A DNA stretch of 64,000 nt from Halieaceae bacterium MED-G27 (GCA_002456975.1 NTKA01000001.1:1-64000), one strand, 5' to 3'. Shown: positions 27,555 through 37,065, numbered from the stretch's first letter. A program made the numbers and translations. The notes: generated by a model from the letters alone, not told the origin.

Positions 27555-27582
27555 ATTTGATAGTCTGCAAATACTATCAAAT
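27555..27582. promoter_or_regulatory. Perfect 10-bp inverted repeat between gyrA and mtaD
   Basis: atttgatagt is separated by eight bases (ctgcaaat) from its exact complement actatcaaat. The element lies in the 124-base divergent intergenic region, about 44 bases from the gyrA start and 54 from the mtaD start. It looks like a dimeric operator. Promoter boxes could not be assigned. No T-tract follows, so a terminator is unlikely. Confidence 0.55.
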
Positions 27583-27635
27583 TCAGACTGTTAAGGCTAA
27601 TGCTTGTCGGTCCAAAAACCCTGTTGGAATCCACC

Positions 27636-28949
27636 ATGGAAACAGTCAATTTCGTCGTGCATCCAAGCGAGATCATCACTGTTAACTCGCACTCAGAGAT
27701 CTTGCGAGATACCAGTGTTGTGGTGCGCGATGGCAAGATCGAATCTCTTCTACCCACGACCGAAGCGCGCGCGCTTAGAGACATCGCACAAGTCGACCTC
27801 AGCGATCATGTATTGATGCCGGGCTTGATTAATGCACACGGTCACGCTGCGATGACCTTACTGCGGGGCATTGCCGATGATATGGCCCTATCTCAGTGGT
27901 TAAACGACAAAATTTGGCCGCTCGAAAACAAATGGGTAGACCAAGTATTCGTGATGGATGGCACCGAAATCGCAGCCGCCGAAATGATAATGAGCGGTGT
28001 CACCACTGCCAGTGATCAGTATTTCTTCCCGGACATCGCCGCGCAGGTTTTCCAGCAAGCGGGCCTGCGCGCGCAGTTGACTTTTCCTATCATCGATGTG
28101 GAAACGGCGTGGGGGCGAAGCGGCGCCGATTATTTGGAGAAAGGGCTCGCGCTCGGGGATACCTATCGCGACCACGATCTAGTGACCGTGGGGTTCGGAC
28201 CACATTCTAACTATGCCGTCGACGAGCCTCTGCTTGAAAGAACTGCGACACTGGCCGCCGAACTTGATGCGCCAGTGCAAATTCACCTTCACGAAACTGC
28301 ACATGAAGTACTGAGTTCGGTCGAACGTATCGGCGAGCGACCGATTGACCAGCTCGCGAGACTCGGATTGCTATCGCCGAAAACTCAATGCGTTCATATG
28401 ACCGCTCTTGGCAACCAAGACATCGACACCATCGCCGACCATGGCGCCCACGTTGTGCACTGTCCTAAATCAAACATGAAATTAGCGTCGGGGCTGTGCC
28501 CGGTTAGTAAGTTGCTAGACAGGGGTATCAATGTTGCGCTGGGCACTGACGGCGCCGCCAGCAACAACCGACTTAATGCACTGAACGAGATGCAGGCCGC
28601 CGCCCTTCTCGCCAAAATTGAAAGCGGTAGTCCGGAAGCACTTCCCGCCCACAAGGCCATTGAAATGGCTACGATCAACGGCGCGAAAGCCTTAGGTATC
28701 GACCACATCACCGGCAGTCTCGAAGTGGGCAAAGCTGCGGATATGATCGCCCTCAGCACGCGCGAGCTCGCGATGCTACCGGGTCACAATATCCTGTCCG
28801 ACGTGGTCTACGCCACTTCGGGCAATGAAGTACGCTGGAGTTGGGTGGCAGGACACAACATTTTACGTGACAGACGGTTGCAAACCTTGGACACCGAGGC
28901 AATTTTGCGCAAAGCGGCGAGCTGGCGGGTTAAACTCGCGACGGGCTAA
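27636..28949 (+). CDS. mtaD: TRZ/ATZ-type amidohydrolase, probable methylthioadenosine/S-adenosylhomocysteine deaminase
   Basis: The ATG at 27636 (METVNFVV) gives 437 residues. Metal-binding motifs of the amidohydrolase superfamily are present in order: NAHGHAAMTLLRG, QIHLHET, CVHMTA and LGTDGAASNN. This pattern is that of the MtaD/SsnA branch, which deaminates methylthioadenosine, SAH or adenosine-type purines. Its place beside ubiG, facing gyrA, is the same as in Pseudomonas, where this gene is followed by ubiG and mupP. The neighbouring mtnA often present there is absent. Fold and metal site are certain; substrate is from synteny. Confidence 0.85.
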   Translation: METVNFVVHPSEIITVNSHSEILRDTSVVVRDGKIESLLPTTEARALRDIAQVDLSDHVLMPGLINAHGHAAMTLLRGIADDMALSQWLNDKIWPLENKWVDQVFVMDGTEIAAAEMIMSGVTTASDQYFFPDIAAQVFQQAGLRAQLTFPIIDVETAWGRSGADYLEKGLALGDTYRDHDLVTVGFGPHSNYAVDEPLLERTATLAAELDAPVQIHLHETAHEVLSSVERIGERPIDQLARLGLLSPKTQCVHMTALGNQDIDTIADHGAHVVHCPKSNMKLASGLCPVSKLLDRGINVALGTDGAASNNRLNALNEMQAAALLAKIESGSPEALPAHKAIEMATINGAKALGIDHITGSLEVGKAADMIALSTRELAMLPGHNILSDVVYATSGNEVRWSWVAGHNILRDRRLQTLDTEAILRKAASWRVKLATG

Positions 28950-28970
28950 CCCCAGCGAGTAATCAAAGTT

Positions 28971-29678
28971 ATGACATCAACCAACGTAGATCCTGAAGAA
29001 ATTGCCAAGTTCGAAGCGCTTGCATCCCGATGGTGGGACGCCAACAGCGAATTCAAACCCCTGCATGAAATCAACCCCCTGCGGGCGGGCTGGATCGATG
29101 AGTACAGCCCTATCCGAGGTAAGGCACTGATCGATGTAGGCTGTGGCGGAGGCCTACTGAGCGAGGCAATGGCGTCAAGAGGCGCCACGGTTACAGGCAT
29201 CGACATGGGTGAGGCACCGCTATCAGTAGCCAGAATTCACTTGCTGGAATCGCAATTGGATGTTGAGTATCTACAGTCAACTGCAGAGGCATTAGCCAGC
29301 GAACGACCAGAAACATACGATGTAGTGACATGCCTTGAAATGCTTGAGCATGTTCCTGACCCCTCGGCAGTCATTCAGGCCTGTGCCGATATGGCAAAGC
29401 CTGGCGCCGACTTATATTTCTCGACCATCAACCGAAATCCCAAAGCATGGCTATTCGCCATTGTTGGCGCCGAGTATGTCCTTCAACTCTTGCCCAAGGG
29501 CACCCATGAATACGAGAAACTGATCAAGCCTTCTGAGCTTGCGCGCTGGGCGAGAGCCGCAGGTCTCCAAGTAGAAGAAATGATTGGACTCACCTACAAC
29601 CCCCTGACGAAACGTTACAAGCTGGTCGAAGGCGATGTGTCAGTGAATTATATGATTAAGGCCAGCAAGTCAGCATGA
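28971..29678 (+). CDS. ubiG: Ubiquinone biosynthesis O-methyltransferase
   Basis: The 235-residue class I SAM methyltransferase has [14 protein letters not shown] (SAM-binding, about 47-60). It shares with UbiG the N-terminal [26 protein letters not shown] and the C-terminal [13 protein letters not shown]. It performs both O-methylations of ubiquinone synthesis at the membrane. The 3' end overlaps the next gene by four bases (ATGA). A ubiquinone pathway implies aerobic respiration. Confidence 0.95.
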   Translation: MTSTNVDPEEIAKFEALASRWWDANSEFKPLHEINPLRAGWIDEYSPIRGKALIDVGCGGGLLSEAMASRGATVTGIDMGEAPLSVARIHLLESQLDVEYLQSTAEALASERPETYDVVTCLEMLEHVPDPSAVIQACADMAKPGADLYFSTINRNPKAWLFAIVGAEYVLQLLPKGTHEYEKLIKPSELARWARAAGLQVEEMIGLTYNPLTKRYKLVEGDVSVNYMIKASKSA

Positions 29679-30346
29679 CCCGACGGCCATTTGACGCCTT
29701 TGTTTTTGACCTTGACGGGACGCTTGTCGACACTGCCAGCGAGCTCGTTGCGGCCTACCAGCGATTATGCGTGGAATACGGCACGGGCGAGCAACCTTAT
29801 GAGACCGTTCGCAAACTGATCTCTCATGGCTCTGGGCGGCTTGTTACCGAAGCGACGGGCATTGATCAGAGTGATAGCCGCTGGGAGGCTTATCGGCAGC
29901 AATACCTCGATTGGTATGAAGAAATCCTGGGGTCAAGCGCCGTGCCTTACCCGGGCACTGTGGACATTGTCGCCGAGATTGCGAAGGCCGGTTTGGTTTG
30001 GGGTATTGTTACCAACAAGTTCCGTCGCTTCGCGGAGCCATTAATGAGTCGCTTAGATTACGAGCCAGCCCCCGCAAGTTTGGTCACCCCCTGTGACGTA
30101 TCGAAAGCCAAACCCCATCCAGAACCAATCTTGCTGTGCTGCCGCGAACTCGGAGTGAGTCCCGAACGAGCGGTTTACATCGGCGATCATCTGCGTGATA
30201 TCGAAGCTGGCAATGCCGCGGGCTGCACAACGGTGGCCGTAAAATATGGCTACATCGAGGATCATGATCATCCCACAAACTGGGGTGCCGACGTATGCCT
30301 TGACACACCCAGTGACTTGAGCGCTTGGATAAGGAGCCATCTGTAA
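29675..30346 (+). CDS. mupP: HAD phosphatase, probable MurNAc-6-phosphate phosphatase
   Basis: The 223-residue protein is a subfamily IA HAD phosphatase with nucleophile D12 in [12 protein letters not shown], Ser/Thr motif VTNKFRR, and the acidic motif [12 protein letters not shown]. Older annotation calls such genes phosphoglycolate phosphatase (gph). In Pseudomonas the gene in exactly this place, between ubiG and the yciK-like gene, is MupP, which dephosphorylates MurNAc-6-phosphate in peptidoglycan recycling. Symbol is by synteny and fold, not by a diagnostic residue. Confidence 0.75.
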   Translation: MTRRPFDAFVFDLDGTLVDTASELVAAYQRLCVEYGTGEQPYETVRKLISHGSGRLVTEATGIDQSDSRWEAYRQQYLDWYEEILGSSAVPYPGTVDIVAEIAKAGLVWGIVTNKFRRFAEPLMSRLDYEPAPASLVTPCDVSKAKPHPEPILLCCRELGVSPERAVYIGDHLRDIEAGNAAGCTTVAVKYGYIEDHDHPTNWGADVCLDTPSDLSAWIRSHL

Positions 30347-31098
30347 TGCCCGTAGCACCGGATAGTTGGGAGCCCGCCGCCAGCGAACTAAGCGGAAAAA
30401 CGCTGCTGATTACGGGCGCCAGCGAAGGCATTGGGCGCGCGATCTCTCTGGCTTGTGCCGAGGCGGGTGCCGAAGTGCTATTACTGGGACGCAATGAGTC
30501 TCGTCTAGAGTCGCTCTATGACACGATTATGCGAACTGGTGCTCCCACACCCGGCATTATCCCCATCGACTTGGGATCGGCGACCTACGACGATTTCGTC
30601 AACCTATCATCGACAATAGCGCAATCGATAACGAGGCTGGATGGCCTCGTGCACAACGCTAGTCTTCTTGGCGATAGAAAGCCTATCGCGCAGACTAACG
30701 CTTCAGGCTGGCATCAACTCATGCAAGTGAATGTCAATGCCACCTTCATGCTGACGCAAACGCTACTACCTCTCATGGAACTGGCACCCAAAGCATCGAT
30801 TGTATTTACCAGTTCGGGTGTGGGCAGGCGCGGTCGGGCTTATTGGGGCGGCTACGCGGTCTCAAAGTTTGCCACCGAGGGATTGATGGAAGTGTTAGCC
30901 GACGAGCTGGGAGCAACATCAAATATTCGGGTCAATAGCTTAAATCCGGGCGCAGTGAACACGGCTATGCGCCGCGCGGCATACCCTGCCGAAAATCCAG
31001 ATACCAATCCGAGCCCCGAGGCCCTAGTGAATCACTGGATCTATCTTATGAGTGACGCCAGCGAGGGTGTGCACGGCTGCGCCTTGAGTGCTCAATAG
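30346..31098 (+). CDS. YciK-like short-chain dehydrogenase/reductase
   Basis: The ATG at 30346 overlaps the mupP stop (TAATG), with aaggag 10 bases upstream; the protein is 250 residues. It has the NAD(P)-binding TGASEGIGRA near residue 32, the HNASLLG strand, and the catalytic Tyr-x-x-x-Lys in GGYAVSKFA. This is the YciK group of SDRs, conserved downstream of ubiG and mupP. Substrate unknown. Its stop is eight bases from the end of the convergent rluB. Confidence 0.85.
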   Translation: MPVAPDSWEPAASELSGKTLLITGASEGIGRAISLACAEAGAEVLLLGRNESRLESLYDTIMRTGAPTPGIIPIDLGSATYDDFVNLSSTIAQSITRLDGLVHNASLLGDRKPIAQTNASGWHQLMQVNVNATFMLTQTLLPLMELAPKASIVFTSSGVGRRGRAYWGGYAVSKFATEGLMEVLADELGATSNIRVNSLNPGAVNTAMRRAAYPAENPDTNPSPEALVNHWIYLMSDASEGVHGCALSAQ

Positions 31099-31106
31099 GT
31101 GGTTTG

Positions 31107-31970
31107 CTATCTCGCCTTTTTGCGCACTCGCCTAGCTTGCTTTTCCTTCGCTTTCCTTGAGGGTTGATAGACTTTTTTTGGCTCCATTTGGGCCATAGTG
31201 TAGACCACATCGGCATCATGCTGCGTCAGCTCCAACCACTGCCCCTTCTTTAGCTTCGATGGGATAAAAACATCGCCGTAGCGCACCCGCTTCAGCCGGG
31301 AAACAGTGACCCCCTGAGACTCCCACAGGCGACGCACTTCACGGTTGCGACCCTCGCTCAACACAACATAAAAAAAGCGGTTGATGCCATCGCTGTCACC
31401 ACCCTCTTGCACGTCGGTAAAGCGAGCCGGCCCGTCATCGAGTTCGACGCCTGCTTTGAGTCGCTCGATCATGGCGTCATCGACGCGACCCATGACCCGC
31501 ACCAGATACTCACGCTCTACCTGCGTGGAGGGATGCATCAACGCGTTAGCTAACTCACCATCGGTGGTGAGAAGCATTAGCCCAGAAGTGTTGAAATCGA
31601 GGCGCCCTACAGACACCCAACGACCGTTCTTCAACTTTGGCATGGCATCGAAAACGGTCGCGCGCCCCTCTGGATCCTTGCGCGAACACACCTCGCCAAC
31701 TGGCTTGTGATAAAGCAGCAGCCGCGTATCGATCTCGGAGTCGACGGGTAATGCTCGGCCTTTAAATTTGATTTTGTCACCGGGATGCACTCGGGACCCC
31801 AAACGCGCCACTTCACCGTTGACTTTGACATCACCGGCGTCGATCACCTTTTCCAACTCTCTTCGAGAGCCCAGACCCAGTCTCGCCAGCACCTTCTGTA
31901 GCTTTTCACCATCTTTCGTGAGTTCAACCTTGGTCTCTACGGCCACCGATGTCGTGGCTGGCTTATTCAT
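31107..31970 (-). CDS. rluB: 23S rRNA pseudouridine 2605 synthase
   Basis: The 287-residue protein has an N-terminal S4 RNA-binding domain (KLQKVLARLGLGSRRELEKVI, about 22-42) and the RsuA/RluB catalytic segment VGRLDFNTSGLMLLT with the active-site Asp. A basic C-terminal tail (KAKEKQARRVRKKAR) is typical of RluB. It isomerises U2605 (E. coli numbering) in 23S rRNA. The gene follows scpB with an eight-base overlap, the common scpA-scpB-rluB order. Confidence 0.94.
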   Translation of the reverse strand: MNKPATTSVAVETKVELTKDGEKLQKVLARLGLGSRRELEKVIDAGDVKVNGEVARLGSRVHPGDKIKFKGRALPVDSEIDTRLLLYHKPVGEVCSRKDPEGRATVFDAMPKLKNGRWVSVGRLDFNTSGLMLLTTDGELANALMHPSTQVEREYLVRVMGRVDDAMIERLKAGVELDDGPARFTDVQEGGDSDGINRFFYVVLSEGRNREVRRLWESQGVTVSRLKRVRYGDVFIPSKLKKGQWLELTQHDADVVYTMAQMEPKKVYQPSRKAKEKQARRVRKKAR

Positions 31971-32646
31971 GCGACGAGTCCACGTCGGTATCGGCTAAAC
32001 CCGCGTCCGTCACACTCTCTATCCCACTGTCTTGCGCCTGATCGTCTAGCTCGCTGTTTGAGGGCTCCGCTACCTGGGGATCATGAAATTCCTCAAGCGG
32101 CAGCGCACTGGTCATGGTGTCTAAATCTCGAACGTCCGTCAGTGCAGGCAATTGCTCAAGGCTTTTTAGATTAAAGTAATCGAGAAACTCACGGGTTGTT
32201 GCGAACATCTCTGGACGACCGGGCACATCCCGATGCCCGACGACCTTAATCCACTCTCGCTCAAGCAAACTCTTGATAATATTGCTTGAGACAGCCACGC
32301 CTCTAATATCCTCGATCTCACCGCGAGTAATGGGTTGCCGATAGGCGATTAGAGACAGTGTTTCCAGCAAAGCCCGCGAATATCTCACAGGACGCTCTAC
32401 CCAAAGCTTGCCGATCCAAGACGATAGGTGCTGCCGCACCTGAAAGCGGTAGCCGCTGGCCACCTCGACCAACTCAAACCCTCTACCCTCGCAACGCTCA
32501 GCAATTTGTACCAAAGCGTCGGAGATGGCTTTGGTGGAGGGACGTTCCAGATCGTCAAAAAGCTGACCCAATTGACGCTTGCTGAGTGGCTCACCCGCTG
32601 CCAACAACGCCCCCTCAATAATTTCGACTAGCTGTTCTGGCTCCAT
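31963..32646 (-). CDS. scpB: SMC-ScpAB segregation/condensation protein B
   Basis: The 227-residue protein has two winged-helix domains, including LSLIAYRQPITRGEIEDIRGVAV and the DVPGRPEMFATTREFLDYF segment typical of ScpB. It pairs with ScpA and SMC to compact and segregate the chromosome. The acidic C-terminal tail (about 190-227) is poorly conserved in the family. It starts three bases past scpA. No smc gene is in the window. Confidence 0.94.
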   Translation of the reverse strand: MEPEQLVEIIEGALLAAGEPLSKRQLGQLFDDLERPSTKAISDALVQIAERCEGRGFELVEVASGYRFQVRQHLSSWIGKLWVERPVRYSRALLETLSLIAYRQPITRGEIEDIRGVAVSSNIIKSLLEREWIKVVGHRDVPGRPEMFATTREFLDYFNLKSLEQLPALTDVRDLDTMTSALPLEEFHDPQVAEPSNSELDDQAQDSGIESVTDAGLADTDVDSSHE

Positions 32647-32649
32647 ACC

Positions 32650-33531
32650 CTATTCACTTCTCGCTTTAACGTGGATGGGACCAAAGCCCTCACTCTGCAC
32701 AATATCCACCAGAGACTCTTTGATAAGCTCCAGGATGGCGAGGAAGGTTACCACGACCCCGAGCCGTCCCTCTTCGACAGTAAACAGTGAATCGAAACTG
32801 CAGTAGTCACTGGATTGCAGCGTTTGCAATATGTCCGCCATGCGTTCTCTGGTTGACAGAGACTCACCCTTGATCTGATGGCTCTCGTAGAGATCGGCAC
32901 GCTTGAGAACTTCGGCAAAAGCAATCACCAAATCCTGCAACTCAACGGTCGGCAAAGGCTTGGTTCGCTCTAGCGTTGGTGGTTCAGCACTTCCCACCCA
33001 GGTATCGCGCTCGACACGCGGTAATGACGCCATATCCTCAGCCGCCTTCTTGAAGCGCTCATATTCTTGTAGGCGACGTACCAAAGTCGCTCGGGGATCT
33101 TCTTCCTCGTCTTCGCTTTCAGTCGAGCGAGGCAGTAACATTCGCGACTTAATTTCGGCCAACATGGCGGCCATCAACAAATATTCTGCAGCCAATTCAA
33201 ATTGCATCGCGTCCATCAGCTCGACGTATTGCATGTACTGCTCAGTAATGGCGGATACATCAATGTCGAGAATATCCAGGTTCTGACGACGAATCAGATA
33301 CAGCAGCAAGTCCAATGGCCCCTCAAACGCCTCGAGAAATACCTCGAGCGCTCTCGGCGGTATGTAAAGATCCTTGGGTAATTCGGTCACAGCCTCGCCC
33401 ATCACCACAGCAAAGGGCATCTCACCCTGCTGCGGCTGATTGATCCGACGCTCCACCGCCTTGGAGGCGATTAACGTGCCCGATGTAGCTTCGAGATCAT
33501 CGGCATCGATGTCGGGTGTCTCGTTATTCAT
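32650..33531 (-). CDS. scpA: SMC-ScpAB segregation/condensation protein A (kleisin)
   Basis: The ATG at 33531 gives MNNETPDID and 293 residues; an upstream TTG would add four. The family core is clear: FEGPLDLLLYLIRRQNLDILDIDVS (about 90-115) and the C-terminal winged helix around GRLGVVVTFLAILELIKE. ScpA is the kleisin that bridges the SMC heads. The N-terminal 70 residues before the kleisin motif form an extension longer than in many homologues. Confidence 0.94.
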   Translation of the reverse strand: MNNETPDIDADDLEATSGTLIASKAVERRINQPQQGEMPFAVVMGEAVTELPKDLYIPPRALEVFLEAFEGPLDLLLYLIRRQNLDILDIDVSAITEQYMQYVELMDAMQFELAAEYLLMAAMLAEIKSRMLLPRSTESEDEEEDPRATLVRRLQEYERFKKAAEDMASLPRVERDTWVGSAEPPTLERTKPLPTVELQDLVIAFAEVLKRADLYESHQIKGESLSTRERMADILQTLQSSDYCSFDSLFTVEEGRLGVVVTFLAILELIKESLVDIVQSEGFGPIHVKARSE

Positions 33532-33546
33532 TGGGCACGCCAATCG

Positions 33547-34167
33547 CTACAGAAAGTCATCACTACTACCCAATCCCTGCCTCAGCAACACGACATCATC
33601 TCTGCTCATATCGATAACCGTAGTGGGTTCAAGACCGCAGTACCCGCCATCTATTACCAAGTCTACCTGACGTTCCAGCGTGGTCCGGATGTCATAGGGG
33701 TCGCTCAGTGGATAATCATCGCCCGGCATGATCAAAGTGACCGACATCAGCGGTGCCTCGAGCTCATTGAGTAAGGCCTGCGCAATAGCGTTATCGGGCA
33801 CACGAAGACCGATGGTTTTCCGCTTAGGATTCATGATCCGGCGCGGAACCTCTCGGCTCGCTTCAAATACGAAGGTATAGGGCCCAGGCGTTGCATGTTT
33901 TATCTGCCGATACGCCGCGTTATCCACTCTAGCGTAGCGACTCAATTCAGAAAGGTCTTTGCAAATCAGGGTGAAGTTATGGGCTTCAGGTAGTTGTCGT
34001 ATTTCCTTGATTCGCTCGGCACCCGATTTATTGTCGAGTAAGCAACCGAGCGCATAAGCCGAGTCCGTCGGGTAAACAATCACCCCACCTCGATTGAGAA
34101 TCTCCACGGCTTGATGAATCAAACGTGTTTGAGGTGTTTCGGGATGAACGGAAAAAAACTGACTCAT
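33547..34167 (-). CDS. yciO: YciO/Sua5-family threonylcarbamoyl-AMP synthase-like protein
   Basis: The 206-residue protein is a single YrdC/Sua5 domain with GGVIVYPTDSAYALGC, the KRKTIGLRVPD segment and a YciO-type C-terminus. YrdC enzymes make threonylcarbamoyl-AMP for tRNA t6A; YciO is a paralogue whose exact role is less clear. The gene overlaps the upstream PHP gene by four bases and is followed by scpA, as in many gammaproteobacteria. Confidence 0.88.
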   Translation of the reverse strand: MSQFFSVHPETPQTRLIHQAVEILNRGGVIVYPTDSAYALGCLLDNKSGAERIKEIRQLPEAHNFTLICKDLSELSRYARVDNAAYRQIKHATPGPYTFVFEASREVPRRIMNPKRKTIGLRVPDNAIAQALLNELEAPLMSVTLIMPGDDYPLSDPYDIRTTLERQVDLVIDGGYCGLEPTTVIDMSRDDVVLLRQGLGSSDDFL

Positions 34168-35000
34168 TTACTAGCCAACCAAGTCTGCCACACCGAATTG
34201 TCGAGGTTTAAGGAGTCAACTGCCACCCCTACTGGCGCACCGTAGGTCAAATCTTTGTGGAAATCTGACCCAACAGACACTTTTAAACCCAATGATGACG
34301 CCAGGGTCACGAGGCGGCGACGGTCTGCATCGATCTGTCGTCCATTGAGCACCTCAAGACCGGTGCCCCCGCTGGCGACAAAGTCAGTGAGCATGGCGCG
34401 CAATTTGACACCGGTCAGCCGGTATTTTAACGGATGGGCCATGATGGCCTCACCGCCTGAGGCAACAATTACCTCCGTGACGTCGGCAAGGCTCGGCCAA
34501 TAAGCCTTAACATCGCCCACCTTGCCGTTCCCCAGATACCGATCAAACGCTTGGTTCATACCGGTAACGACACCCGCATCTACCATCCACTGCGCAAAAT
34601 GCGGTCTACCAATTTGACTGCTGGCTGCCACAGCCACCGCACCTTCGAGAGCATTGGGAATGCCGACTCCTGCGAGACGATCCGCAATCGTTTTAGCGCG
34701 TTTACGCCGAACCCTCGACAACTGCTCTACCATTGAGGTCATCTCTGGGGCGTCAGGGTCAAAGTTAAGCCCCACGATGTGGATAGTCGACTTTGCCCAA
34801 CGGCAGGAGAGCTCAACGCCCGGGACCAATCCGACGCGCTTTGCCGATGGCGACTCGCGCACCTGCAGATAACCCGCTAGTGTATCGTGATCTGTGATTG
34901 CAAAATGTTGCACCCCGGCATCAACCGCGCGCTTGAGCAGCTGCTCCGGTGATAACGCACCATCGGACGCTGAAGAGTGAGTGTGGAAGTCGACGATCAC
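34164..35000 (-). CDS. rnm: PHP-domain 5'-3' exoribonuclease/phosphoesterase (YciV, RNase AM)
   Basis: The 278-residue protein is a PHP-domain phosphoesterase with metal motifs DFHTHSSASDG at the N-terminus, AITDHDTLAGY, and a late VGSDFHKDL. The E. coli homologue YciV (RNase AM) trims 5' ends of rRNA and short RNAs. Length and context (yciV-yciO) support this assignment. It begins the rnm-yciO-scpA-scpB-rluB run. Confidence 0.87.
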   Translation of the reverse strand: MIVDFHTHSSASDGALSPEQLLKRAVDAGVQHFAITDHDTLAGYLQVRESPSAKRVGLVPGVELSCRWAKSTIHIVGLNFDPDAPEMTSMVEQLSRVRRKRAKTIADRLAGVGIPNALEGAVAVAASSQIGRPHFAQWMVDAGVVTGMNQAFDRYLGNGKVGDVKAYWPSLADVTEVIVASGGEAIMAHPLKYRLTGVKLRAMLTDFVASGGTGLEVLNGRQIDADRRRLVTLASSLGLKVSVGSDFHKDLTYGAPVGVAVDSLNLDNSVWQTWLASK

Positions 35001-35064
35001 AATAACTACACTGGAGCCCGCATGGGCCGATAGCTCATTTCACGGTTATGGTAACAGAGCATAG

Positions 35065-35664
35065 ATGAAACAAACCCTCGAATTTTTGCCACTCATTCTT
35101 TTCTTCGCGGTCTTTCAGCTCGACGGAAGAACCCTTGAACTCGGGAGCATCAGCTATCAGTTTGACGGGATTTACAGCGCCACTTGGGCACTCATTGCGG
35201 CGACCGCCCTCCAGGTTGTACTGCTCAAAATAGTTTGGGGATCGGTAGAGCGCCGATTGCTTTGGGTGGCGGGGCTAGTCGTCGTATTTGGCGGCGCCAC
35301 TATATTACTGAGAGACCCGCTTTTTATTATCTGGAAGCCCACCATTTTGAACTTTGGGCTGTGTCTCGCCTGCGTGGGATGGCACTGGTACCGTGGCCAC
35401 TCTTTTTTCGCTGACCTGCTACCGGGGAATCCAATCATACCGCCGTCCACCCAAAAGTGGCTCACCGGTTTGTCGGCGTTTCATTTTATTCTCGTCGGTA
35501 CGCTGAACCTGATTGTCGCCTACACCTACTCGCTGGACACCTGGGTCAGTTATAAATTTTATTCGGCGTTCGCGTTCACCGTACTGTGGGCTGTCATGAT
35601 AACAGTGTTGCTATACCCCCACCTTAAAGATTTAGAAGCAGGAGAGACTGGAGAACAACAATGA
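35065..35664 (+). CDS. yciB: Inner-membrane-spanning protein YciB (septation protein A family)
   Basis: A 199-residue membrane protein with five or six hydrophobic segments. It has the family's opening LEFLPLILFFAVF and the internal IWKPTILNFGL motif. YciB (IspZ/ISP-A) links envelope synthesis and cell division in E. coli and Shigella; its molecular role is unclear. The stop overlaps the next gene (ATGA). Confidence 0.93.
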   Translation: MKQTLEFLPLILFFAVFQLDGRTLELGSISYQFDGIYSATWALIAATALQVVLLKIVWGSVERRLLWVAGLVVVFGGATILLRDPLFIIWKPTILNFGLCLACVGWHWYRGHSFFADLLPGNPIIPPSTQKWLTGLSAFHFILVGTLNLIVAYTYSLDTWVSYKFYSAFAFTVLWAVMITVLLYPHLKDLEAGETGEQQ

Positions 35665-36401
35665 AAAGACTCACTCGGCTTGCACAGTTTCCACGAGCTA
35701 GCGCACTCCTGATGCTGATATTGACTAACCTAAGTTACGGACAAGAGGACGGCATAGAAGCGCCTGAGTCCGAAACCTTATCGGAAGGCCAAGTCAGATA
35801 CGTCACAGATTTGATCAGGACTCCTGTAAGATCAGGAGCCGGTGCAGACTATCGAATCCTCAACCGGGGGCTGCCCTCGGGCACAGCCCTAACTTACTTC
35901 TCGACTAGCGAAGATGGTGTATGGGCGGAAGTCGAGACCGCAGGTGGAACGCGCGGCTGGGTGCGTGCTCAATACCTGCAGACAGAGATCCCGATCGCCA
36001 ACCGATTCAATGCAGTCGAGGCGGCACTTGCAGTCGCCACCGAGCGCGCTGAACTTGCAGAGAATCGCTTGTCAGAGGCCGAGGGCCTACTATCAAACTC
36101 CGATGAAGCGACAGCCGTTCTAACCCGAGACTTAGCCGCGACCGCAGAAGAGCTCAGTAACATTAAGCGAATTTCTGCCAATGCGATCGAGCTCCATCGA
36201 ATGAATCAGACAATGGCCATGGAACTCGAGGAAATCAAAGCTAGGGTCGATGTACTCAAGCTCGAAAATGCCCGACTCGAAGAACGAGCCAACAGTAACC
36301 GACTGCTGCAGGGCATATTCGCAGTCATGATCGGCGTAATAATTGCCTTGGTTGTGCCCCGCTTTACGGGTAGACGTCGACGTTTTGATACTTGGAGATA
36401 A
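35661..36401 (+). CDS. SH3-domain membrane-anchored protein (TIGR04211/YgiM-like)
   Basis: The 246-residue protein has a signal peptide (about 1-28), a bacterial SH3 domain (about 44-113, with TPVRSGAG and GTRGWVRAQYL), a long coiled coil (about 120-210) and a C-terminal membrane helix (about 214-232) before a basic tail. This order matches the YgiM/TIGR04211 family, thought to sit in the inner membrane with SH3 and coil in the periplasm. Function unknown. Confidence 0.86.
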   Translation: MKRLTRLAQFPRASALLMLILTNLSYGQEDGIEAPESETLSEGQVRYVTDLIRTPVRSGAGADYRILNRGLPSGTALTYFSTSEDGVWAEVETAGGTRGWVRAQYLQTEIPIANRFNAVEAALAVATERAELAENRLSEAEGLLSNSDEATAVLTRDLAATAEELSNIKRISANAIELHRMNQTMAMELEEIKARVDVLKLENARLEERANSNRLLQGIFAVMIGVIIALVVPRFTGRRRRFDTWR

Positions 36402-36408
36402 TGGCGCT

Positions 36409-37065
36409 ATGAAACTATCACCCCATCACAACAAACGGCTAGGGCTGTTGCTTGTACTCGCCGGCTTGATCAATTTAGCCATATTCATACCCATGCTCAT
36501 CTCTGAAGCCAGAGCCAGTTCAGACTCAAGCACACCGAGCTCAACCAGCCCTATCGTCAAAATCGAGACCAGTGCGGGTGATATTGTGCTGAGGCTCAAT
36601 GGAGATAAGGCACCCAAGACTGTTAACAACTTTTTGGGCTATGTCGAGCGTGGGCATTATGATGGCACGATCTTCCACCGTGTTATTCAAGGCTTCATGA
36701 TTCAGGGCGGCGGCTTTGATGTCGACCTAAAACAAAAGGAAGCTAAGGAAACGGTCGTTAATGAGTCAAAGAACCGTTTACATAACACGCGGGGCACGAT
36801 TGCGATGGCGCGCCTCAGCGATCCTGACTCTGCGAGCGCACAGTTCTTCATCAATCACAAAGACAACGAGCGGCTAGATTGGTCCCCATTCAAGCCGGGC
36901 TACACTGTCTTTGGCAAAGTTTTGACTGGCATGCCCGTGGTTGATTTTATCGCGTCGACGCCAACCGGGACTGCCGTTGCAACATTCCAGAGCCGTGAAG
37001 TCCCGCTCAGCGATGTGCCCGTGGAACCAATCATTATTGAGCGCATATCGCTGGTCAGCCCATGA
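36409..37065 (+). CDS. Periplasmic cyclophilin-type peptidyl-prolyl isomerase
   Basis: The ATG at 36409, eight bases past the upstream stop, gives 218 residues; the longer frame starts inside the neighbour. A hydrophobic anchor or signal (about 11-30) and a short Ser-rich linker precede a cyclophilin domain with the signature TIFHRVIQGFMIQGGG. Length and motif match bacterial PpiA/PpiB. It accelerates proline isomerisation in exported proteins. It overlaps pdxJ by four bases. Confidence 0.92.
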   Translation: MKLSPHHNKRLGLLLVLAGLINLAIFIPMLISEARASSDSSTPSSTSPIVKIETSAGDIVLRLNGDKAPKTVNNFLGYVERGHYDGTIFHRVIQGFMIQGGGFDVDLKQKEAKETVVNESKNRLHNTRGTIAMARLSDPDSASAQFFINHKDNERLDWSPFKPGYTVFGKVLTGMPVVDFIASTPTGTAVATFQSREVPLSDVPVEPIIIERISLVSP

